Shown: positions 55,825 through 64,000 of the stretch, one piece after another
Position numbering within the stretch: position 1 is the stretch's first letter
Layout of the letters: every line of letters begins with the position of its first letter
Assembly: GCA_027946365.1 (NCBI GenBank)
Contig: JAPEUQ010000005.1
Span: 1,736,001-1,800,000 of the forward strand
DNA length: 64,000 bases
Direction of reading: 5' to 3'
Origin: Kalmusia sp. IMI 367209
Taxonomy: Eukaryota > Ascomycota > Dothideomycetes > Pleosporales > Didymosphaeriaceae
Made by a program: the position numbers and the translations under genes
Notes under the pieces: model-generated
Databases searched by the model: none
The model's input: the letters and a program-made list of their open reading frames with translations, nothing else
Told to the model about the DNA's origin: nothing

Positions 55825-56467
55825 TGTTCTCCGTTCTTATGATAAAACAGAGTAAATGTGAATTAAGGATGCAAGTTTTGAATTAATTGATGAGTTTGTT
55901 TGGATATCGAACTGCAATGAACAAAGGTGGAGATATATACTATATCTCACATAGACGAGCTCGCCGCGCGGATAAGGAGTCTTAGGCTAGTCAGTCCTAG
56001 GAGGCTTGCCCGGTCGCTATCCATACCTGGGCCCTTGCTCTCGATCGAGCCGCACGTCACGCTTAGGGGCTCTAGGCCCACCAGGATCTATGTTTGCGGG
56101 GGGGATGCGGGGATAGCGTACAATGGGTGTGAGATAAAACCGGAATGACTTGCCGCTCCATATATTCTGACATGGCCGATGGTTAGCTCACAAGGGACAG
56201 CCTTCTTTGTCTGGCTCGCGTATCTTATCTCCGAACACCTTAGACAGATATGGCACAACTAAGATAAATGATATTCATGATGCGATAGTCAAGAACATGT
56301 ATTGGCAAACGGAAGGACTCATGCAGAAGGGTTGACATGAAGGCGGCGAGTACCGGGCGCGGTGAGAAAAGGTTTCCAGACTTCCTACATTGGGAAACTG
56401 TGCAGAGATTGAAGCTTCAAATAGTGCCCATATGCAGTAGCCATTTCTATCATCTAAGTAATCTTCA
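55825..56467. other. Intergenic region upstream of the permease
   Basis: This 643 bp region contains the permease promoter and the ALDH 3' end. A CGG-N9-CCG match lies at 56141-56155, with different spacing from the other cluster's sites. Nothing else was recognised. Confidence 0.4.
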
Positions 56468-58127
56468 TCACAACTTGTTGCCCATGTTGATATGAATAGC
56501 CTTAGTCTGTGTGTAAGCCTCCAGACCTGCTTCTCCAAGTTCTCTCCCAATCCCAGATTGTTTGACGCCTCCAAAAGGGATCCTGAAGTCGCAGTCTTGG
56601 CTGCTGTTTACCCATACCATGCCTGCCTCGATTTCAGCAGCCACTCGATGCGCACGTTCTAAGTCTTTGGTAAAAACTGATGCACCAAGACCATATGTTG
56701 TGTCATTTGCCCGACGAACGACCTCATCCTCGCTTTCAAAGCTAGAGATGGTGACAACAGGGCCAAAGATCTCTTCCCGGAAGACGCGCATGTTGTCCTT
56801 GACGTTTGTGAACACCGTTGGCTGGATGAAAAACCCTTTGCCGTTTCCGTGTGGCTTTCCGCCACATAGAACCGTCGCACCTTCGGATTCACCAATTTCA
56901 ATGTAGGATAGTATGCGATCGTACTGCGCCTTGGTGACCTGTGGTCCTTGAAATGTCGTCTTGTCCCACTGATCACCAACCTTGGACACTTCTTGGATCT
57001 GCGCTCTGAATTTCGCCAGAAAGTCATTATAGATATTCTTTTGAACGAATATCCTAGATGTTGCGGTGCATATCTGGCCTTGATTTGACATGATGCCGTA
57101 GTGCGACCACTTGATCGCTTGCTCGATGTCGCAGTCGTCGAAAACAAGAAGTGGAGATTTACCTCCTGTTTCAAGTGTAATATTTTTGAGTGTTGCTGCT
57201 GCTGATTTCATGATCTGTGATGCAGTCGCTGTTGAGCCGGTGAATGCAACTTTATCGACTGAAGGATGTTGAACAAGCGCAGCACCTGCTTCGCGTCCAT
57301 GGCCGTTGATAAAATTGACGACTCCAGGCGGGAAGCCTGCTTTCTTGATGAGAGTACCAAGTACCAATATGCTTAATGGGGTCTGCTCAGCAGCCTTGAG
57401 CACGACTGTATTTCCACAAGCCAGTGCTGGGCCAAGTTTCCACGCTGCATTCACATTAGACCACAAGGCTGTGTTTAATCTGAGACTAGTACGCACCGGC
57501 CATTGACAAGGGATAATTCCAAGGGATAATTTGACCTATAACCCCAATAGGTTGACGCAGAGTGTAAGCAAATTTTGCAGAAGTTGTCCCAATTGTTTGA
57601 CCGGAGATCTTGTCCGCCCACCCACTATAATAGCGTATTGTGCCTATTGTCTCAGGAAGATCTTCATTCAAGGCAACGGTGTATGGCTTCCCTGTGCAAA
57701 AGTAAGCATATGTATTAGTTAGTCCGAGGCATACAGTGCGATATTCACTTACCATTGTCCCAAGCATCAATCGTCGCCAAAAGCTCTTTCTCCTGCTCAA
57801 TTAAATCCGCCAGCCTCGCCATCAAGATTCCACGATCAGTACCGGACATGTGCTTCCAGGATTTGTGTGCCAGTGCAGCTTTTGCTGCTTGCACAGCTCT
57901 GTCGACATCTTCAGCGCTGGCAGCATGTACCGCAGCGATCTTGGATTCCGTACTGAGCACCATTCAGCATTAAACAAGCATCGTGAGATCTCAACATACG
58001 CAGGGTCTATCGACTCGAGTAGTTCTTTGTTGCTTGATGCAACGATCTCGTTGTTGATGAAAAGGCCAATAGGTTGACTCCATTTGCGCCCATTCGGTGC
58101 CTCTAGATTGACGTAAAGACCGGCCAT
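56468..58127 (-). CDS. Aldehyde dehydrogenase (NAD(P)+-dependent, BADH/ALDH1-like)
   Basis: Exons complement(56468-57444, 57497-57691, 57753-57952, 58000-58127) encode 499 residues, the usual ALDH length. The spliced sequence carries the IIPWNYPLSMA motif, LGPALACGNTVVLKAAEQTP, the cofactor-site FTGSTATA, the general base Glu in LETGGKSPL and the nucleophile Cys in QGQICTATS, then EEIFGPVVT and FGGVKQSGIGRELG. All catalytic residues are intact. Known relatives oxidise betaine aldehyde, retinal and semialdehydes, including 2-oxoglutarate semialdehyde. It stands between the permease and the DapA-like gene on the same strand, which favours a semialdehyde substrate. Introns are 47-61 nt. Confidence 0.93.
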
Positions 58128-59063
58128 TGTGACGGTATATTGCAGTCTTGAAAATACAGTGCTGAGCTATTAATCCCTTGCGAAGAATTTGGTTGATAGC
58201 GAAGAAAGGAACGTTCACTCATCAGTGTCATGAAGTCGCCAAGATGATACCTAAAGAGTCTAATGACCCACGTATCCTGCTCAGACTTGAAAGTGTGGGG
58301 TAAACCTTTGGTCGGCGTCTGCGGCGGATAAAATCTATCGGGAGGTTCGTGTCGGTATCAACATCTAAATCGGGCTACGCAAAAGACCGGTTCATCCTTA
58401 GGAAGTACGATACACCGACGCATGTGAAGCGCAATCTCGTCGCCAGTTGGCCGAAGAGGACAACATCGATACTAGCAAGATATTAGGCAAGTGGTTCCGG
58501 GCCAATCATACAACGGTTGTTGATCCGTCTCCACTCTTCTGGATTCGCGTTAGTGGATATACCACGTGATCAGTTTTGCGGTGTTGCGGTCAAAATAACC
58601 TATTGAAAGGGTTCTTTAAAGATGCTCGAGTATGTAGAGACCTCCATAGTAATTCACTAGACATTACTTTAAACATGGAATCGCAGCAACGCTATCTATA
58701 CCTCTGGTCAGCTATTACTGAATATATAGAATGAATATTGATCGCATTTAGATATATTGATTTATCACAGTGCGCACCTGCACTTCACAAAGTTTTGTTT
58801 CTATTATCGTAGAGATTTGCTACGAGCGCATACGTGTAGAAATACCGCGTATGTAAACTTGCTAGTCGCGGGAAACATTGGAGAAAGGCGGACTAAGCCC
58901 TCCCGAAAACAGTATCCTGCAAGAGAATACTTTGACAGGCTTTTACGACATGTTGTGATGAACTACGTCATAGCCTTGGAGATAGTGCAGACGTTGACTA
59001 GGAACGAGGCGAGGATCCACATTTCTACATTTTCATTGATTGTTCATAACTCTCTCACCTCGA
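58128..59063. other. Intergenic region upstream of ALDH
   Basis: This 936 bp region holds the ALDH promoter. A 50-codon open stretch at about 58405-58570 has some coding character (RRQLAEEDNIDTSKILGKW) but no start, and no family is recognised. Confidence 0.35.
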
Positions 59064-59978
59064 TTATTTCGAGACCGTCTTTAATCCAGCATTATTCAAG
59101 AGACCTATTAGCGTCTGTCGTGGCTCGCCTTCGAGCAAAGAAAATGGCTTCCTCAAGCCTCCAGTCTCAAATCCTTGCAACTCCATCGCCGTCTTGACTG
59201 CAGAAGGGTAGTTGTGCTCTTCCAAAAATGCACAGATGGGCCAGATCTTTGTCCATAGTTCCCTCCCCTTCTTCAGGTCCCCTTTGACCGCGACAGCATC
59301 CCATAGCTGCATAGAAAGCTCTGGGATCACATTTGTGGCGCCCCAAACAGAACCCTTTGCGCCGGCAGCCAGGCCATAGAACGTCAAGGTGTCCCATCCG
59401 TTGAATGTTGTGATCTTGTCGGCGTGTCCAAAGAGAAGCTCAGTAAGTGCGGGTGCGTTCCCAGAAGTGTCTTTCAGGTACTTTACACCAACCTCGGACA
59501 GTGACGCAATCTCACCGGGCGAGAGTGTGAGCCCGCTGGCTGACGGTATATTGTAGTATACTATAGGTAGCTGCGAGGCCTTGTGAAGTTCTCCAAGCAT
59601 CTCCCTCAACTGAACCAAGTTCACTGGGTCGTAGTATGGCGGGACAACCATAAGTGCTGATGCTCCAACTTTCGCTGCGTGTGTAGCTAGGTCAACCCCA
59701 TCGGCTGTGCTTAGTGCGCCAATGCCTGCAACAACGGGTACACGGCCTGCAGCATATTTGATGCACAATTCAAGACTTTCTTTTCGTTCGGCTGTCGACA
59801 GGGCCGTGAATTCTCCAGTCGTTCCGCCTGGCACTAAGCCGTGAACACCAGCATCAAGGAGACGATTGATGTGCGATTCAAGGCGGGCATGATCGATTCT
59901 TGAAGCATCATCGGTAAACGGTGTGACAAGAGCGACGAGGATGCCAGTGAGCTCCTTCTGACTGGATGCGCTGCCCAT
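59064..59978 (-). CDS. DapA/HOGA-family class I aldolase or dehydratase
   Basis: A single exon of 304 residues. It has the TIM-barrel family markers: VALVTPFTDD, GLVPGGTTGEFTALS (GGTTGE), AGIGALSTADGVDLA, VVPPYYDPV, the catalytic Tyr in YYNIPSASG and the Schiff-base Lys in KYLKDTSGN. The family includes dihydrodipicolinate synthase, 4-hydroxy-2-oxoglutarate aldolase, and deaminases/dehydratases that yield 2-oxoglutarate semialdehyde. Fungi do not use the DapA route to lysine, so a catabolic role is likely. It is divergent from the FMN-dependent oxidase across 615 bp and close to ALDH, fitting hydroxyproline or keto-deoxy-acid breakdown. Specificity is not determined. Confidence 0.93.
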   Translation of the reverse strand: MGSASSQKELTGILVALVTPFTDDASRIDHARLESHINRLLDAGVHGLVPGGTTGEFTALSTAERKESLELCIKYAAGRVPVVAGIGALSTADGVDLATHAAKVGASALMVVPPYYDPVNLVQLREMLGELHKASQLPIVYYNIPSASGLTLSPGEIASLSEVGVKYLKDTSGNAPALTELLFGHADKITTFNGWDTLTFYGLAAGAKGSVWGATNVIPELSMQLWDAVAVKGDLKKGRELWTKIWPICAFLEEHNYPSAVKTAMELQGFETGGLRKPFSLLEGEPRQTLIGLLNNAGLKTVSK

Positions 59979-60593
59979 TTTGGCGTTATCAGAAACCTGG
60001 CGTGAAATCGAAAGATGAGGAGAGTCTCAGAGAATATGACGTGAACAAGATTTTTAGAAAAATATGTTTGACTACTAGCTCTGGAGTCGGAACTCTGATA
60101 TGCACCCGGGAATCGCTTTACATTTCACTCTTATTTTCGCTGTCTCCATATTGGCGATCTCCAAAGCTTACACGCATCATTGTGGAGAGTGTATGTGAAG
60201 CCGTCACAATACTCTCCATATAGAAGGTCATCGCGGAAATCAGATGCTATTCTGCACGACGATGTAGTTCGGAAACCTACCCGAAGGTAGTGCGGGGTCA
60301 GGTTCTCCACAGTCCAGGCGTTCGCAGGTCTGCCACCAGCAAGTCGTTCCGTCGGAACATTAACACCTCCAATCTGGTCACATTTGGAAGCCCTATCTTT
60401 CTTCAAGATCACACGATGATGGCAGCCGACATGATAATGACTAAAAGTTTGATGTATACAACACTCGGTAGAGTTACCGATGCGATGGTGGGGTCTTTGG
60501 TGCTAAAGCTGGTCTATCCTTAAGCTCATAGGACATTCGGAAACCAAGAACGCAACTTGAGCGTGATTTCACTCTCACATCTGCAGACGCATC
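59979..60593. promoter_or_regulatory. Divergent promoter region, DapA-like / FMN oxidase
   Basis: This 615 bp region between two divergent starts contains several CGG/CCG triplets (TTCCGTCGGAA near 60344-60354; CGG-N8-CCG near 60267), but none matches the N10 spacing of the other cluster. It may carry the operator for the PF11951-type regulator. Confidence 0.4.
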
Positions 60594-61980
60594 ATGGCGA
60601 ATCGTGCACCAACACTTGACCGACACGTCTTTTCGATCAGCGACCTCCGAGAACATGGGAGTCGAAAGCTACCCAGACAATATGAGGAGTACTACAATCA
60701 GGGGGCAATGGACATGATTACACTTCGAGATAATGAAGCCGCATTTGACAGATATCGAATAGTTCCTCGAGTGCTGCGAAGCGTTTCGAACCTAGATACC
60801 TCGACGACCATATGCGGACAAAAGATTACCTTTCCATTGGGCTTCAGCCCGTCAGCCATGCAGCGCATGGCTCACCCAGTCGGCGAAAACGGGACTTCGC
60901 GTGCGGCGGCACAAATGGGTATCCCCATGTGCCTGTCTTCATACGCGACAACATCGTTAGAGGAGGTGGTTCAGCATTCTACCGGAAACCCATACATGAT
61001 GCAAATGTGCATTGTCAAGGACCGGAATATTACACTTCAACTATTGAGAAGAGCGGAAAGTGAGCATCTACTGATATCCATGAGAGGGTCTCATACTGAA
61101 GATTACAGGCGCTGGATATCGTGCGTTATTTCTTTCCGTCGATACTCCAGCGCTCGGCCGAAGACTGAATGAGATGCGAAACGACTTCGCTATTCCCGAA
61201 GATTTAACTTTCCCCAACATTCTCTCTGAGGGAGCGCAAGAGTTCAATGTCTCGGAAGAGGAGAAGGCGAATGGTCCCAAGGCATTTGGTGGGTCTAGAT
61301 GTATCCATATCTAGAGGGTTACTGAATGAAGCTAGAGGACGATTTGGAATGGGACGAAATCATTCCCTGGTTACGTGCCAATACAACAATGGAAATTTGG
61401 CTCAAAGGAGGTACGCAAGACATCTCAGATCATAGAAAAGCTCTCTAATTCTTTACAAGTCACCAGCCCTAGAGACGTAGAACTAGCAGTCGAGCATGGC
61501 GTCCAAGGTATTATTGTGTCGAACCATGGTGGCCGCCAACTTGATAGCATGCCTGCTACGCTAGATGTGCTTGAAGAGTGTGTGACTGCAGCTCGCGGAA
61601 GAATTCCAATTGCAATGGACGGCGGTGTCAGACGCGGATCTGATATTTTTAAAGCGATTGCACTAGGTGCTCAATGCTGTTTCGTCGGTCGAATCGCGAT
61701 CTGGGGACTAGCAGTATGTTGGCCTCGTATTCACATAGTTTCATGAAGAAGATACTGATTGCCCGCAGTATGACGGACAAAGAGGCGTGGAACTGGCGTT
61801 AAAGCTCTTGCTTCACGAATTCCAGGTAACTATGGCTCTAGCTGGGTACGTGGAGTCCATCGCTTGCAAAAAAAAGGAAAAAAAAATTAATTGACACATG
61901 CTAGATGTCGAACAATTGCCGACATCACCCGCGCTCATGTTCGGAGGCTGAACTTCGACGGAACGCTTGCCAAATTATAG
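60594..61980 (+). CDS. FMN-dependent 2-hydroxy-acid oxidase (glycolate/lactate oxidase-like), peroxisomal
   Basis: Six exons (60594-61059, 61109-61288, 61336-61410, 61460-61713, 61769-61845, 61905-61980) encode 375 residues. The alpha-hydroxy-acid oxidase signature is complete: [53 protein letters not shown] with the FMN-binding Lys, the catalytic His and Arg in SNHGGRQLD, and [11 protein letters not shown] for the phosphate site. Relatives oxidise glycolate, L-lactate or long-chain hydroxy acids with O2 or other acceptors. The C-terminus GTLAKL ends in AKL, a PTS1-like peroxisomal signal. The final exon after a poly-A-rich intron is needed for this tail. It is divergent from the DapA-like gene. 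Confidence 0.93.
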
Positions 61981-62075
61981 ATATTATCGCACGAACCGGT
62001 ATCCGGAAGCCTGGTTTTCATCCTATTGTGAGCGTTGTGAGCGTTTGACCTGCATTATTCTTGCATAGTATAGCT

Positions 62076-64000
62076 TCAATATAATGTGACCCACACTTCC
62101 TGTTCCCTGCAAACATCGACCCAAGTATGCTGATGAGATACCAATTTAGATGCCCTTGATTGATTAGAACCAGCTGATCCGGGATCTGGAAGTTGTTGGC
62201 GTTCGTCTTGCCGCTTCCACACCTCTTTCATCAGACGTCGCGAGATACCAAAGGTTTCGAGACCGCACTTCTCAAATCCCTTGTCTAACCATGCCATAAT
62301 GAAGTCTCTGTACCGACGCGACAACGCCTCGCAACCAGCGATGAAAGCCGGCCACGCGGATCCGGGACCAGAGATACCTTCAGAAACCAGCGTCGCATCA
62401 AAATCTTGGAGCGACTGAATAACCGAACCTACATGGCCTTGTAAAATCAGGGGATTAACGTTCCGGATGCGTCGATAGAAAAGAATTACAAGGGCCGAAT
62501 TCATAGCTTGTAGCATATGGTGGTTCACTGAACGCGCCGTCGTAGTGATACCATCCTCCTCGCCATCGTCATCGGGGGGATCTTTCAGAGCAAACGAGCA
62601 TACAATATTTTCCAAACGCGAAGCGCGTTTCTGCAAAAATTCAAGAAAGTGTCCATCGGTATCTTTAGCATATTTAGTGGCATCCAGTATATTTGCCAAC
62701 CGTGTGGTTTGAGAAACTAAGCTCAGCCAAGTCTCCGATATACCATAGATTTCGTTATACATGGTGCCATGATACTGGCGGGAATCATTAAGATGTATAT
62801 CACGAAGAGAAACTTCAGTTTCTTTGAACTCGTCAATGTCCAGGTCACTATCAGAGCCATGTGGCTCAAGCCGGAGGAAGTCGTCTAAGCGAGCATTGTG
62901 ACCACTTCTTGGAGGGAGCCTCTCTGCGTGCTCAGGGTCAGAATGATGTCTTCCAGCCTGATAGGCAGCACTCATGTTATCCACAACAGAGCCATACTGC
63001 GCATAGTTTAGAAGGACGTAAGTACTTTCTCCTACTATGCGAATCCATGAGTACACGTGATGGAGAAGCCGACACCTTCGAGATATTTGACGCTTTGCGA
63101 GACCTTTAACCCGAACAAGGCGTTCGGCATCGATTATGAATCGTCGAGCATCTGCATGGTATCCGGAAATTGTCTAAGACATCATCTGTCAGCCAGTGGA
63201 GGCTCTATGAGCATCTCAAATATCGACTTACTGCGTACGAAAGCATAGCTAATATAGCCATCAACTGGTCTTTGTATTTCGCTTTCCTAGTGCCTCTCAA
63301 CTCCTCCCGTAATGAAACCTGCATATGCTTATTTGCTTGGGTCTTTAGACAAGTGAAGAGACTCATCCAGTATTCAGGCTCTTTTGTCGTTTGACCAGAA
63401 GAATTCACCGCTAGGTGATAAGCTGAGCAAGCTAGTATGCCGTAAAGATTTGCGGCATTCGCATGCTTCAATGTACCAGTCCGAAGATATGTCAGCTCGG
63501 AAAGCGATTTTACCGCATCCGGTAACTGAAAGATGATCCATGGCGATTTTGTATTTGAAGGCATGAATGACCATTGAGGAATGACGAAATCATGAAAATG
63601 CTTCAGGAGAAATTGTGCTTCGGTAGCTGAGTCGACCTCAGTAAGCGATATCCTACATGATTCTGTCTCCACAACGACATTCGAAGCAATTGTATCGTTT
63701 GGAACCTGAGTCGAGGCTGAAGATGGATGATCGTTTGCGACTAGTGGTATTGGTTCACGTAAGATCCCATCGGACAATATGACATCGTCGTCGGGTAGAA
63801 GCATTCCGAGTTCATGCTCGGGATAATTTGGAGCGTACTGAGGCATTAAGAGGCTATTTCCAGCGTCAAAATCAAGCGTGAACAGATCAGACCACTGCAA
63901 CGTGTCGTTAAATCCAAGAATTGGATCAAACCAATCTACAAGAGATGGAGCTGAATCAAAAGCTTGGGGGACTGCAACGTTGTCCGTATGTTGCTCAACA
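62076..64000 (-). CDS. PF11951-type Zn2Cys6 transcription regulator (N-terminus beyond window)
   Basis: Exons complement(62076-63173, 63232-64000, open at the right edge), 58 nt intron, give at least 622 residues without an N-terminus. Markers of the fungal_trans_2 (PF11951, ARG81-like) region are LLKHFHDFVIPQWSFMPSN, LYGILACSAYHLAVN, AILAMLSYATISGYHADARR and GLAKRQISRRCRLLHHVYSW, then WPAFIAGCEAL near the C-terminus and ISRRLMKEVWKRQ. The zinc cluster itself should lie just to the right of the window. Members are pathway regulators of arginine and other amino-acid catabolism. Next to the permease/ALDH/DapA-like/FMN-oxidase set it is a natural regulator candidate. The splice junction keeps the family motif intact. 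Confidence 0.85.

Noticed and set aside
56141..56155. CGG-N9-CCG upstream of the amino-acid permease
   Set aside because: The spacing differs, it is a single copy, and no partner sites were found at the ALDH or DapA-like/FMN-oxidase promoters.

Overview
The window is nuclear DNA of a filamentous ascomycete (Pezizomycotina). The evidence is densely packed genes on both strands, many introns of about 45-60 nt with GT-AG ends and CTAAY-like branch sites, two Zn(II)2Cys6 regulators, an NLR-like NACHT gene, a HET-domain gene, a cutinase and a LysM protein. A plant-associated Dothideomycete is plausible, but this is an inference. Exon joins below were worked out by hand from reading frame, splice signals and family motifs. 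Apart from partial or uncertain models, the joined lengths are multiples of three.

Layout. 1-1086 is the 3' end of a ferric-reductase-like gene. 1985-6591 (-) is a large STAND/NLR-like gene (DUF7708-like region, NACHT, WD-like tail). 7764-16039 holds an SDR, an NmrA-like oxidoreductase, a luciferase-domain protein, a DHA1 transporter and a SAM methyltransferase with a GC-AG intron. 16143-28728 is a compact cluster: AhpD/CMD-like protein, PF04199 cyclase/hydrolase, EthD-like protein, Zn2Cys6 regulator, Baeyer-Villiger-type flavin monooxygenase, ABM-like protein, HGGG esterase and DAL5-like transporter, with no PKS, NRPS or terpene synthase. 28729-31127 is gene-poor and contains decayed coding sequence. 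31128-35701 encodes three secreted or surface proteins (cutinase, LysM protein, GPI-type protein). 37166-44174 has a 7-TM protein, a PHD-finger protein, a five-exon secreted protein of unknown family and an EXPERA protein. 44910-46700 is a broken HET gene. 47319-53984 has small unknown proteins, a decayed PIF1-like helicase fragment, a CFEM-like membrane protein, a glycine-rich/Lys-rich protein and a DUF3820-like mitochondrial candidate. 54106-64000 is a second catabolic cluster: amino-acid permease, aldehyde dehydrogenase, DapA/HOGA-family lyase, FMN-dependent 2-hydroxy-acid oxidase ending in AKL, and a PF11951-type regulator running off the right edge.

How the genes work together. Every start-proximal intergenic region of the 16-29 kb cluster contains a CGG-N10-CCG palindrome: five sites serving eight genes, including the regulator's own promoter. 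This suggests an autoregulated regulon in which an imported organic compound, probably a cyclic or aryl ketone or acid, is oxidised by the monooxygenase to an ester or lactone and opened by the esterase and/or cyclase. The 54-64 kb cluster fits uptake and breakdown of a hydroxylated amino acid such as hydroxyproline, or of a 2-keto-3-deoxy acid. Both substrate assignments are hypotheses.
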